Part shown: positions 42,713 to 51,424 of the stretch, one piece after another | How positions within the stretch are numbered: position 1 is the first letter of the stretch | Layout of the letters: each line of letters starts with the position of its first letter | Assembly: GCF_000349945.1 (NCBI RefSeq) | Contig: NC_020548.1 | Location: forward strand, 310,001 to 374,000 | DNA length: 64,000 bases | Direction: 5' to 3' | DNA from: Azoarcus sp. KH32C | Lineage (GTDB): Bacteria > Pseudomonadota > Gammaproteobacteria > Burkholderiales > Rhodocyclaceae | Translations under genes and position numbers: made by a program | Notes under the pieces: generated by a model | What the model was told of the DNA's origin: nothing | Seen by the model: the letters and a program-made list of their open reading frames with translations, nothing else | The model's database searches: none

Positions 42713-45631
42713 TCAGAAATCGATTTTCGCGTTGAACTTGATGCTGCGATCCATGCCTATGCCATAGGTTCCGGTCTGCACCGAGTTCCAGTAGCGCTCG
42801 TTCGTCAGGTTGTCGATGTTGAGGCCGAACGATGTACGGTAGCCGCCGATCTTCGTAGCGTAATTGACGCCGACGTCATACAGCGTGTAATCGGGGATGT
42901 AGCCCTGGTTCTCGGGATTCACCGGCCGCTTCGAGATCCACTTTGCCCCGGCCTTCAGGGTCAGTCCTGGAACTGCGGCCACGCGATAGCTGACCCCCAC
43001 GTTGGCATTCCACTTGGGCGTGTTCTCCGGCACCTTGTTGTCGATCAGCGGCTGATCCGGCGAGATCTGTTTCGCGTTCAGCCATAACACCGCAGCGTTG
43101 ATCTTCCAGTCGCGGGTGATGTCGTAAGCCACCGTCGCCTCGACGCCCTTGTACTTCAGGTCGCCGTTGTAGCCGAAGACCTTGGTCACCGGGTCGGTGA
43201 CCGCGTTGGCGCGCGTGATGTCGAACCATGAGGCGCTGAGCGACAGGCCCTTCACATAGGAGCTGCGGATGCCGATTTCCTTCTGCTTGGAAATCGCCGG
43301 CGCGAGGATTTCATTCTGGTTCGCCGCGTTCGCCGGCGCGGTGCCGCCCGCTTCCAACCCTTCCATATAGCTCGCGAACAGCGTCGTCGTCGGCAGCACG
43401 TCGAACAGGATGCCCGCAGCAGGCGAGCTCACGTAGCTCGTACTGGAGATCGCACCACTGCTCTCGTCATCCCGGACGCGACGCAGGCCGACCAAGGCCT
43501 TCAACTGGCGCGTGATGCCGATCGTGTCGTAGGCGTAGAGCCCGGTGTCGGTACTGATCTGAGTCGGCTTGCGCGTGCCCCGCTTGGTGATCTGCGGCTC
43601 GTCGAGCTCGATCGGGTCGAAGATGCTCTGCCGCTGCGCCAACTTGATGGTTTGCAGGTCGTAGGACACCGAGTGGCGCGAGCTGCGCGACAGGCCGACG
43701 GTCAGATCGTGGCTGAGCGACCAGGTCTGGAAGTGCCCGAGGAGCTCCGTCCGGCCGAAGGTGTTGATGTAATCGTTGGTGATCGGCTGCACCGTCACGA
43801 CGCCGTTTGCACCGGTCTCGAGGTCATAATCGCTGATCCGGACGGTGTTGCGGTGGCGGTGCGACGCCGAGTTCCCGACCTGCATCAGCACCTTCCAGTC
43901 GTCGTTCAACTCGTAGTCGGCGCGCGCCTGCGCATTGGTGGTTTTCGGTGTGTAGAGGTTCCACCTGCCGACCAACGCGTTGCGCGGGTCCGGAACGCGC
44001 GTGATCGGAATCTCGCCGTTGACGGCTTTCAGCAACGAGATACCGGCCTGCTCCGGGACCCGGCGTTCGTAGTACTCGACGTCGCCCTGCAGGGTCAGCC
44101 GCGACGAGGCGCGCAGATCGGCACCCAGACTGGCGAAATAGCCTTCGCCGCTCATGTTGTCCACGCCGTTCTCGAGGTGCGTCCCCGACGCGTTGACGCG
44201 CAGACCCAGCTGCTTCTCCGCACCGACGCGCCGGCCGACGTCCACATTCACCCCGTATTGGCCGAAATCGTTGCCCGCTATCCCCACAGTGGTGATATCG
44301 CGCGGCCCGGCGCGCTCGGTGACGAGGTTGATGATGCCCGCGGGACTCGCCACACCGAACATCAGCGCGTTGGCGCCCTTCAGCGTCTCGACGCGGTCCT
44401 TGTTCTCGGTCGGATTGGTGATGACGCCGGCGATAGGCAGGCCGCCGTCGAGGCGATAGTTCGAGAACAGGTTGAGCTTGATGCCGCGGATCGCGAACGC
44501 ATCGTTGGAACTGCCCGCCGAGTTCGTCGCCTGCACGCCGGCCTGGTTCTTGATGGCTTCGGAATAACCTTCCTGCGACTGACCCAGCGCCGCGCCGGAG
44601 GCGACCTCCTTGGTCATCGGCAGCTCTTGCTTGTTGCCGAGTTCCTGCTTGTTGTATTCCTCGATCGGATTGGTCGATGCGGTCGGTTGCGTGGCGGGAT
44701 AGGGGTCATCGAGATTTGCGGCACTCGCAATCCGGCTGCGCAGCTCCGCGGCGATCTTTTCGGCTTGCTGCTGCAGATTCTTGTCATCGCGCGGAGCGGA
44801 GTACGTAAAGATGACCGCGAGCGCGCCCAGCGTCGCCCCTGACGCGTCCTGCAGCGGCACTTTTGCCTCGAAACGCGCGCCGCGAACATCCGCGCCAGCA
44901 TGCGGCTTGCCACTGGTGATGACGGCGCGATCGGCCGCATCGGCCGGCTTGCCGAAGCGGCCGATGTTGGAGGCGATGATCGGATAATCCGCACCGGACT
45001 TCGGCGTGCGTGCATGCAGCGCGAGCACCTCGACTTCTGGATGTTTCGCGAGCGCATCATCGATCAGGTACTGTGCATAGCTGCGCGTCGGAACGCGCGG
45101 GTCGAGCTGGGCCGGGTCGAACAGACTTGTGACGTCAAGGATGCGCCGGCTCATTTCGTCGCGGTACTGCCCAGCCTTCTTGACGAGCGCCGCCTCGTCC
45201 GTACCCGGAGGATAGGGAAATGCGAATTTGACCACTCCGATGGCCTGCTTATAGACGTCGAACAGGGGCAGCTCGACCTCGACGTTCTGGTTGCCGCGCC
45301 GGTTGATCGCGACGCGCGGCTCGCCGGTTTTAAACACTCCGATATCGTCGGCGTCCGAGGGGCGGCCGACACGCGCCGCGCTCCTCGCCGCGACGATCAT
45401 GCTCCGGGTTGCGCCCGGAGGCGTCGCGTGGACGTCGATTTCGATCAGCTCGGGGTGCAGCGCGCTCATCGCCTCCACGAGGTGTTGCGCGTACTTCGGT
45501 GCCGCGCCAGCCTGCTGCGCCGCCGGCGCATCCGCAGCCTGTGCGACAGGGGCGGCTGCTGCGCCCGTTTGGGCGTGAAGTGCTGTCGGAAGGGTTGCCG
45601 CGATAAGCGACACCATTGTGATGCGTCTCAT
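42713..45631 (-). CDS. TonB-dependent receptor with a duplicated sensory-like N-terminal domain
   Basis: A 972-residue outer-membrane receptor. A signal peptide (1-20) and a linker lead into two homologous domains at about 46-173 and 184-309, the same domain as in the secreted protein at 33277-33810. A short Asn/Glu/Lys/Gln linker then leads to the plug (about 340 on, with AFAIRGIKLNLFSNYRLDGG and NKDRVETLKGANALMFG) and a siderophore-type beta-barrel ending in FNAKIDF. The plug and barrel resemble ferric-siderophore receptors. The usual STN signalling domain is absent and the N-terminal pair takes its place. GGAGGAGACAGG precedes the start. Box 4 with TATAAA as -10 lies upstream. The cargo is unknown; a metal chelate is likely. 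Confidence 0.88.
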   Translation of the reverse strand: MRRITMVSLIAATLPTALHAQTGAAAAPVAQAADAPAAQQAGAAPKYAQHLVEAMSALHPELIEIDVHATPPGATRSMIVAARSAARVGRPSDADDIGVFKTGEPRVAINRRGNQNVEVELPLFDVYKQAIGVVKFAFPYPPGTDEAALVKKAGQYRDEMSRRILDVTSLFDPAQLDPRVPTRSYAQYLIDDALAKHPEVEVLALHARTPKSGADYPIIASNIGRFGKPADAADRAVITSGKPHAGADVRGARFEAKVPLQDASGATLGALAVIFTYSAPRDDKNLQQQAEKIAAELRSRIASAANLDDPYPATQPTASTNPIEEYNKQELGNKQELPMTKEVASGAALGQSQEGYSEAIKNQAGVQATNSAGSSNDAFAIRGIKLNLFSNYRLDGGLPIAGVITNPTENKDRVETLKGANALMFGVASPAGIINLVTERAGPRDITTVGIAGNDFGQYGVNVDVGRRVGAEKQLGLRVNASGTHLENGVDNMSGEGYFASLGADLRASSRLTLQGDVEYYERRVPEQAGISLLKAVNGEIPITRVPDPRNALVGRWNLYTPKTTNAQARADYELNDDWKVLMQVGNSASHRHRNTVRISDYDLETGANGVVTVQPITNDYINTFGRTELLGHFQTWSLSHDLTVGLSRSSRHSVSYDLQTIKLAQRQSIFDPIELDEPQITKRGTRKPTQISTDTGLYAYDTIGITRQLKALVGLRRVRDDESSGAISSTSYVSSPAAGILFDVLPTTTLFASYMEGLEAGGTAPANAANQNEILAPAISKQKEIGIRSSYVKGLSLSASWFDITRANAVTDPVTKVFGYNGDLKYKGVEATVAYDITRDWKINAAVLWLNAKQISPDQPLIDNKVPENTPKWNANVGVSYRVAAVPGLTLKAGAKWISKRPVNPENQGYIPDYTLYDVGVNYATKIGGYRTSFGLNIDNLTNERYWNSVQTGTYGIGMDRSIKFNAKIDF

Positions 45632-45705
45632 CCTGTCTCCTCCAATTGGAGTTGTTTTGGTCTTCGAGCCGTAGGGTGCGGCTGTGTGATTTATACGGAC
45701 GGATT

Positions 45706-45743
45706 CTGATTCGTTGCTGAAACAAGACTGAAATCTCGTTCAG
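45706..45743 (-). promoter_or_regulatory. Response-regulator box 4 before the TonB receptor
   Basis: CTGAT at 45706, CTGAA at 45717 and 45728, TTCAG at 45739, all 11 bp apart. A clear -10, TATAAA on the minus strand (45695-45690), starts 11 bp after the box. The -35 position reads AGCAAC and lies inside the box, typical of activator-dependent promoters. Confidence 0.8.
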
Positions 45744-45823
45744 GTCCTGTCGCCGAAGTGACGGGCAGCCGAGGTGGATCGGCTCGGGTCGCGACGTCCT
45801 GCCACCACCGATCGGCGGCTTGC

Positions 45824-45862
45824 CTGAATGCGGTTTTCAGGCTGCCTTCAGCTTGGCTTCAT
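45824..45862 (+). promoter_or_regulatory. Response-regulator box 5 before the plus-strand binding protein
   Basis: CTGAA at 45824, then TTCAG at 45836 and 45847 and TTCAT at 45858: the mirror orientation of the other boxes, matching the plus-strand gene at 45956. The first gap is 12 bp instead of 11. GACACT at 45873-45878 occupies the -10 position and keeps only its second and last consensus bases. Confidence 0.65.
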
Positions 45863-45955
45863 CCGCCGACACGACACTCCGGCATACGGTCCGCGATCGC
45901 CAGCCGCGGCGGCGTGCACCGATCCCATCCATCGCCATGCGTCGAAAGGGCAAAT

Positions 45956-47050
45956 ATGAAGACGATCCTGAGAATAGCATTGCTTGTCACTGCGGCCGCC
46001 TCATCCGTCGGCTGCGCGCAGCTTCAATCCGGCTACCCCGCAAGCTATGCCAAAGTCGTAGCAGCCGCAAAGAACGAAGGAAAGCTTGTCGTCTATAGCG
46101 TCACCAGTTCGGTGCCGATGATCTTGCAGGACTTCCGCTCACTCTATCCCGAGATCACGCTCGACTACGTCGTGATGGATACCGGCCCGCTCTACGAACG
46201 TGTCATCGCCGAGTCGGCAACCGGTTCGACGGCCGACGTCGTATGGTCCTCGGCGATGGACCTGCAGGTAAAGCTCGTGGCCGACGGCTACGCTGCCGCC
46301 TACGCGTCGCCGGAGGCCGCCAAGCTTCCGAGCTGGGCGGTGTGGCGCAATGAAGCTTACGGCACGACCTTCGAGCCAATCGGCTTCGTGTACAACAAAA
46401 CGCTCATGAATGCTTCGGAGCTGCCCCAGTCCCGCGCCGAACTGGCCGGTCTGCTGACATCGCAAAAAGACCGGTTCAAGGACAAACTCACAGCCTTCGA
46501 TCCAGAGAAGTCCGGACTCGGTTATTTCATGATGACGCAGGACCGCGATGCCTCGCCCGACGCCTTCTGGAACGTCGCCCAGGCCTTGGGCGCCACGGGC
46601 CTGTATCCGGGAAGCGGAAGCGGCGCACAATTCGAGCGTCTCAGCAAAGCTGAAAGCCTCATCGGCTACAACCTGCTGCTCTCCTATGCGACTGGGCGCA
46701 TCAAGAAGGACCTGCCGCAACTGGGTGTGGTTCTCCCCAGGGATCACACGTTGGTGACGAGCCGCGTGATGTTCATCAGCAACAAGGCAGCTCATCCGAA
46801 CGCGGCCAAATTGTGGGTGGACTACCTGTTGTCCAAACGCGGGCAGGAAATGCTCGCCAAGTCGGACCTCGGTTCGCTGCGCGCCGATGTCGACGACCCG
46901 ATGACCCCGAGCGAACTGGTCAAGCTGCTGGGCGACGCAGTGAAGCCGGTCGTCATCGGTCCCGGCCTGCTGACCAATCTCGAAGCGGCCAAGCGCCGCG
47001 AATTCCTCGCCCGCTGGAAGGCCTCTGTGGTCGCGCCGACCGGAAAATGA
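45956..47050 (+). CDS. Family-1 extracellular binding protein (Fe3+-type), possible lipoprotein
   Basis: A 364-residue binding protein of the FutA/AfuA type: KVVAAAKNEGKLVVYS, DVVWSSAMDLQVKLV, WAVWRNEAYGTTFEPIGFVYN and VMFISNKAAHPNAAKLWVDYLL. The signal ends in SSVGCAQ, which could be a lipobox. Ferric-binding proteins of this family usually use paired tyrosines; candidates are seen but not provable. The start at 45956 is chosen for the signal, since the frame extends upstream through the promoter box. No permease or ATPase follows. It is divergent from the TonB receptor, and both have response-regulator boxes, so it may accept the metal delivered through that receptor. Confidence 0.83.
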   Translation: MKTILRIALLVTAAASSVGCAQLQSGYPASYAKVVAAAKNEGKLVVYSVTSSVPMILQDFRSLYPEITLDYVVMDTGPLYERVIAESATGSTADVVWSSAMDLQVKLVADGYAAAYASPEAAKLPSWAVWRNEAYGTTFEPIGFVYNKTLMNASELPQSRAELAGLLTSQKDRFKDKLTAFDPEKSGLGYFMMTQDRDASPDAFWNVAQALGATGLYPGSGSGAQFERLSKAESLIGYNLLLSYATGRIKKDLPQLGVVLPRDHTLVTSRVMFISNKAAHPNAAKLWVDYLLSKRGQEMLAKSDLGSLRADVDDPMTPSELVKLLGDAVKPVVIGPGLLTNLEAAKRREFLARWKASVVAPTGK

Positions 47051-47083
47051 TTGGGGGCGAGTGCCGGACTGAGCGTGCTGCCG

Positions 47084-47283
47084 TCAAGGAAAGGCATTGA
47101 ACGCGACCTGCGCGACCTCGAAGCCGATCGGGACCCGCGCATAGGTGTAATGCCCGCCGACCATCGACCAGCGCGTGCAGGCAGATGCACAGGTACAAGA
47201 GGTTCGTCAGCGGGAGGCGCCGGTAAGTCGCGCATAGAATCGGAACAACGATAAAGATCGGGAACGCCCCCGCCGGCAGCCAG
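47084..47283 (-). pseudogene. DUF2238 (YjdF-like) membrane protein remnant with frameshift
   Basis: On the minus strand one frame reads AGAFPIFIVVPILCATYRRL followed by PLTNLLYLCICLHALV. After a frame change it continues VGGHYTYARVPIGF and then runs to a TGA at 47084-47086. The FPLT-LLY-HA...GGHYTYA-VP series is characteristic of DUF2238 inner-membrane proteins. Only this central part remains; the C-terminal half is gone and the reading frame is broken. It begins right after the stop of the small membrane protein. Confidence 0.6.
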
Positions 47284-47502
47284 CTAGTGGACCATCGAGA
47301 ATACGATCGACACCAGTTCCACGTAGCTCTTGCACAGCAGGAAGACCAAGCCGCCGACGAGTGGAGCCGTCAGCAGGGCGGGCCATCCGATCATCGACCA
47401 CAGCAAGATGCCCATAGCGACGGAAACCAAAGCGGCCAGCACCGCAGCGCCAGCAGTTCCAAATCGCAGGATCAGTCGGATTGCGAAAAATCTGTCACTC
47501 AT
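47284..47502 (-). CDS. Small inner-membrane protein, 72 residues
   Basis: A short protein with two hydrophobic segments (about 15-35 and 40-65; ALVSVAMGILLWSMIGWPAL and PLVGGLVFLLCKSYVELV). The ATG follows AAGGAGTCGCGCG, a good ribosome site. I do not recognise the family. It is directly followed by the DUF2238 remnant on the same strand, so it may be a surviving partner of a lost operon. Confidence 0.6.
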   Translation of the reverse strand: MSDRFFAIRLILRFGTAGAAVLAALVSVAMGILLWSMIGWPALLTAPLVGGLVFLLCKSYVELVSIVFSMVH

Positions 47503-47721
47503 CGCGCGACTCCTTACAGGTTGTTCGGCCGGAACTCGTCAAAAAGACTCCGGCCGATGATCACTTTTTTGATCTAGATCGAACCATCAGCGATTTTCAC
47601 GATACTCACATCGGCATAGGCGCGTGAAATTTCTCGTATGTATGATTACCTCAGCGGCGTCATCGGAATTCGCCTCAAGTGTGTTTCGCGACGGCAGTGA
47701 CAAAGCAAGTCATCGGGGACG

Positions 47722-48165
47722 CTAGCGATACACGAGCACGGGAAATTTCGAATGCGTCAGGACCTTCTGTGTCTGCGAACCGAGCACGACGCCCTTGATG
47801 CCGCGACGTCCATGCGAGGCCATGACGATCAGATCACACCTGCGGTTTTCGGCGGCTGCGATGATTGCCTCGTATGGATGATCCGAGATGGCAGACAACA
47901 CTTCGCTGTTGATGCCAGAACTATTCGCCACGACCTGCGCTTGCATCAGAATGCTGCGCGCCTCTTCATCAGCCGCCTTCTCAAATATTTCCGGATCGGT
48001 GGAGCGCAGCAAAGCTGCATCACCGTAGACTGAAGCCTCCACATCAGCCCGCACGAAGAAAAAGGTGATGTGCGCCTTGATCTCCCGCGCGAACACGACG
48101 GCCTTTTCGACCGTTTGCTGTGACAGTTCTGACCCATCGATGGGAACTAGCAGGTGACCAAACAC
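47722..48165 (-). CDS. Universal stress protein (UspA family)
   Basis: A 147-residue single-domain Usp. HLLVPIDGSELSQQTVEKAV is the N-terminal strand and phosphate loop, and the C-terminal ATP-binding pattern G-2x-G-9x-G-S is seen in SHGRRGIKGVVLGSQTQKVL, so it is probably an ATP-binding member. The start is GTG at 48165 with GAGGAG eight bases upstream. It stands alone between the DUF2238 region and an SDR gene. Confidence 0.92.
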   Translation of the reverse strand: MFGHLLVPIDGSELSQQTVEKAVVFAREIKAHITFFFVRADVEASVYGDAALLRSTDPEIFEKAADEEARSILMQAQVVANSSGINSEVLSAISDHPYEAIIAAAENRRCDLIVMASHGRRGIKGVVLGSQTQKVLTHSKFPVLVYR

Positions 48166-48275
48166 GAATCATTCTCCTCAACAAGGAAGCTCGTATTGCA
48201 GGCCCCGCCCGTCCCGAGCACGCGAACCTCGTGGGCTCGACCGGAATCGGTGACGGGCGTGGCGGACATTGACGC

Positions 48276-49073
48276 TCAGGCCGCCGAGATCCCGCCGTTG
48301 ACGCTGATAACCTGACCGGTGATGCGCGCCCCCTGCGGACTTGCCAGGAACACGATCAGACTTGCGAGATCATCCGGCTGCACAACGCCGAGATGCGCCT
48401 GCGCTGCGGCGCGCTCGAAAATTTTCCAGCTGAAGGGGTCGGCACGGATGCGATCGTAGGTGAGCGTGCCTTCGATCAGGGATGGCGTGATAGCGTTCAC
48501 GCGAATCCCCGTTCGCTTCGCCTCCATCGCGAGCCCCTTGGAGAACATGTTGATTCCGGCCATTGCGGCGCCAATGACGGACTCGCCGGGCGTTGCCACC
48601 TTGCCGGCATCGGACGAGATGCTGATGATGACCCCGCCCCTTTTCTCGCGCATCCCCGGCATGACCGCCCGACTCATGATCAGCGGCCCCATCAACTGCT
48701 GCGTCACGATTGAAGGAATGTCTTCGATCGGAGTTTCATGGAAAAGCATCGGGCCGAACGGGCCCACCGTAGCGTTGACCAGAACATCGACGCTTCCCAA
48801 CTGCGCGGTCGCCTCGGCAACCGCCCTGACGGCCTCGTCCGCTCGATTCGCATCGGCCTGGATAAATACGACGCGCACCCCCGGGTACCGCTCCGTGACC
48901 GCGCAACGGGCCTTTTCGCCGCGTTCAGCGTTGCGTCCGACCAGCCCAATCCCTCTGACACCAGCAGCGGCAAACTGCTCCGCAGTGGCAAGCCCGACAC
49001 CAGAAGTTCCCCCGGCAATCAGGACACCGCACTCATTCAGCGCCGGAACCCAGATACTCTGCGTATTAGTCAT
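48276..49073 (-). CDS. SDR-family oxidoreductase
   Basis: A 265-residue short-chain dehydrogenase with cofactor motif AGGTSGVG and a conserved C-terminal GQVISVNGGISAA. The central region reads VLVNATVG instead of NNAG, and the Ser of the active site is in ISISSDAG. The usual Tyr-x-x-x-Lys is not in its normal form (GESVIGAAMAGINMFSKG follows), so activity may differ from classical SDRs. The start at 49073 has AGG eight bases upstream; 49100 is also possible. It is divergent from the TetR gene. Confidence 0.78.
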   Translation of the reverse strand: MTNTQSIWVPALNECGVLIAGGTSGVGLATAEQFAAAGVRGIGLVGRNAERGEKARCAVTERYPGVRVVFIQADANRADEAVRAVAEATAQLGSVDVLVNATVGPFGPMLFHETPIEDIPSIVTQQLMGPLIMSRAVMPGMREKRGGVIISISSDAGKVATPGESVIGAAMAGINMFSKGLAMEAKRTGIRVNAITPSLIEGTLTYDRIRADPFSWKIFERAAAQAHLGVVQPDDLASLIVFLASPQGARITGQVISVNGGISAA

Positions 49074-49530
49074 GACGGTACCTATAAAGATGTATTGCAA
49101 TTCACGCCGCGCCGGCGCTTCTTTCTGAAAGCCTCATCTGTCGGGCTTTATTTGCTATTATTGAATATAATATTGTTACGTATCGTATTGGTCAACCCCC
49201 CACTTCGCGAAGAGCCGAACAATCCGTTACGCCGTGGGCCCAATTCAGCGTGCCTTAAAGGGCATTTTCCGCATTGCATCGACGGTGGAAAATACTGATG
49301 TAAAATGGTATCGATGCGAATAGATAAGCACATCCATGGATCCGGACCTCACCCTTGCCCTAAAACAGTCTCTCGCGCAGATGGACGTCGGCGAGGCGTC
49401 GGGTGACGAGGAGTGAGGGCCTGAAGCACGCAAACTGGCTTCATTGCGACCTGGCAACCGCCAATGCGGACGGCACCGCTCAGGAGCTGTCTCCGCACAT
49501 TTTCAGCATCCCGCAGCAAGGACTTTCAAC
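49074..49530. other. Intergenic region between the SDR and TetR genes
   Basis: An AT-rich patch around 49145-49190 (with TATTATTGAATATAATA) is the likely promoter zone for the divergent genes. A tiny frame at 49336-49416 (26 codons) is not convincing. No copy of the TTAGTGAG-type operator seen at 56.3 kb occurs here. Confidence 0.45.
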
Positions 49531-50187
49531 ATGGCTACCCCCCCCGTCAGGACGCGCTCTCGACTGGCACCCGACGAACGGATCTCGGAGATCATGGCAG
49601 TAACGCGCCAGCTGCTCTCAGAAAAGGGCTATCAAAACGTCGTCACATCCGAAGTCGCCGAACGTTGCGGGATTGCCGAGGGAACGATCTATAAGTACTT
49701 CGACAGCAAGCGCGAGCTGCTCGCTCGCGTCGCAGAGGAATGGTTCGAGGAGATTCTCGGCGCCGACGAGAGCCCGCCGCCGGGCGCCGGAATACGCGAG
49801 CGCCTTCGCCAGCTCGTCTGGAAAGGCCTGTCCATCATTCGGCAGGAACCGTCTCTAAGCCGCTTTGTGCTCATGGAACTGCGTTCTGACCCGACCTACC
49901 GCACGATGCGCATCTACGAGTTGAATCGACGCTTCACCGCAAGGATTGGCGACCTCCTGCAGGAAGCGGTTTCCACAGGGGTTTTTCGCGCGGACGTGTC
50001 GGTGCGTTTGCTGCGCGACATGATCTTCGGCTGCATCGAACATCGGACTTGGGCGTACCTCCGCGGAGAAGGCGACTTCTCGGTCGACGAAGCCGCCGAC
50101 GGCATCACCAATGTAATCTATCGCGGCATGCTGATGCCGGGGGTACAAGACGAGGGCGCGTCGCCACAGCCGAAGAAGAAGCGTTGA
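49531..50187 (+). CDS. TetR-family transcriptional regulator
   Basis: A 218-residue regulator. The N-terminal helix-turn-helix is intact (VTSEVAERCGIAEGTIYKYF, preceded by ISEIMAVTRQLLSEKGYQNV), followed by a helical ligand domain with LSIIRQEPSLSRFVLMELR. This build is frequent in acyl-CoA-responsive TetR proteins next to acyl-CoA dehydrogenase genes. The start at 49531 follows AGCAAGGACTTTCAAC. It is convergent with the acyl-CoA dehydrogenase at 50256. It is a candidate to bind the inverted repeats at 56269-56318, but there is no copy at its own promoter. Confidence 0.9.
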   Translation: MATPPVRTRSRLAPDERISEIMAVTRQLLSEKGYQNVVTSEVAERCGIAEGTIYKYFDSKRELLARVAEEWFEEILGADESPPPGAGIRERLRQLVWKGLSIIRQEPSLSRFVLMELRSDPTYRTMRIYELNRRFTARIGDLLQEAVSTGVFRADVSVRLLRDMIFGCIEHRTWAYLRGEGDFSVDEAADGITNVIYRGMLMPGVQDEGASPQPKKKR

Positions 50188-50255
50188 ATCCTTGTCAGGC
50201 AGTCCGTTGCCTGGCACGGCTTACGGCGGAAGACCCGTGACGAGCCTTCCGTCGA

Positions 50256-51374
50256 TCAGTCCTGGTAGACGTATTTGGCGACCAGCAGTCGCTGGATCTG
50301 GTTTGTTCCTTCCCAGATCTGTGTGACCTTGGCGTCGCGCATCATGCGTTCGACCGGGTAATCCTTCATGTAACCGTATCCGCCATGAAGCTGGATGGCA
50401 TCGGTTGTCACCGACATGGCCGTATCGGTGCAGAAGGTCTTCGCCATCGACGCAAAGCACCGCGCCCGATCGTCATTCGCGCCCGCAATGTCCACCGCGC
50501 GGTACAGGATCGACCGTGCGGCCTCCACCGCAATGGCCATGTCGGCAACCATTCCTCGCACCATCTGGAAACGCGAAACCTTGCTCTTGAACTGGGTTCG
50601 TTCGGACGTGTAACTCACCGCCTCGTCCAGCGCCCCCTGTGCCAACCCGAGCGCCTGCGCCGACACCAGCGGGCGCGTGTAGGTGAGCGTCTGCATCATG
50701 TACTCGTATCCCTTGCCGGGGTCGCCGACGACGCGATCGTCCGGAATCAGGCAATCCTCGAGAAGGATGTCGGCGGTCGGGCTGCCGCGCATGCCCATCT
50801 TTCGCTCGTGCCTGCCGATCGAGAATCCGGGGTCGTCACGATGCACCATGAAAACGCCGAATTGCTTTTCGGATATGCGCGCGAGAACTGCATACCAGTC
50901 GGACCACCCGACATTCGAAATGAAGCGCTTCTGACCGTTGAGCAGCCATCCGTTACTAACACGCTCGGCACGTGTCTTCAATCCCGGCAGGTCCGAGCCG
51001 CCACCCGGCTCGGTCAGGCAAAAACTCGCTCCACACTGACCCGCGGCGACAGAAGGCACGATTTTCCGCTTCAAGGCGTCGCTGCCAAACCAGACCAGCG
51101 GGGTCAGCGCCGCCCACGGAATAAAGAGCACCAGGGCAGACGACGCGCAAACGCGTGCGATCTCTTCGATTGCAATGACTTGCGAGAGCAAGTCGCCACC
51201 TCCACCGCCAAGCGCTTCCGGAAACGGCAGCCCGTTCAGCTCGAGCGCCTTGTAGGCGTCGATCGAAGCCACGGGAAACCGAGCCTCATCATCCACCACG
51301 GCAGCGTGAGGCTTGATCGCCTCCTCCGCCAGTCGCCGAACCTGTTCGCGGAATTCTTCGTGAATGCTGGTCAT
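50256..51374 (-). CDS. Acyl-CoA dehydrogenase
   Basis: A 372-residue flavoprotein with all family marks: FCLTEPGGGSDLPGLKT (FAD/substrate loop), NGQKRFISNVGWSD, QLHGGYGYMKDYPVERMMRD and the catalytic glutamate in IWEGTNQIQRLL. It oxidises an acyl-CoA to the 2-enoyl-CoA and passes electrons to ETF. The start at 51374 has AGGA seven bases upstream; an ATG six bases earlier is closer to the ribosome site. It is the last gene of the operon that begins at 56191. Short or branched-chain substrates are plausible from context only. Confidence 0.9.
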   Translation of the reverse strand: MTSIHEEFREQVRRLAEEAIKPHAAVVDDEARFPVASIDAYKALELNGLPFPEALGGGGGDLLSQVIAIEEIARVCASSALVLFIPWAALTPLVWFGSDALKRKIVPSVAAGQCGASFCLTEPGGGSDLPGLKTRAERVSNGWLLNGQKRFISNVGWSDWYAVLARISEKQFGVFMVHRDDPGFSIGRHERKMGMRGSPTADILLEDCLIPDDRVVGDPGKGYEYMMQTLTYTRPLVSAQALGLAQGALDEAVSYTSERTQFKSKVSRFQMVRGMVADMAIAVEAARSILYRAVDIAGANDDRARCFASMAKTFCTDTAMSVTTDAIQLHGGYGYMKDYPVERMMRDAKVTQIWEGTNQIQRLLVAKYVYQD

Positions 51375-51424
51375 TGTCATATCCTGTCAAAGATGCCTAC
51401 CGTTGTAATCAAGCGGACAAGTCC

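Noticed and set aside
32115..47050. Idea that the TonB cluster imports lanthanides for the PQQ dehydrogenase
   Set aside because: The two regions have different operators and no lanthanide-binding protein (lanmodulin or LutD-like motif) is seen; sharing a window is not evidence.
49336..49416. A 26-codon frame starting MDPDLTLALKQ in the SDR-TetR gap
   Set aside because: Too short, no ribosome site and no recognisable family.
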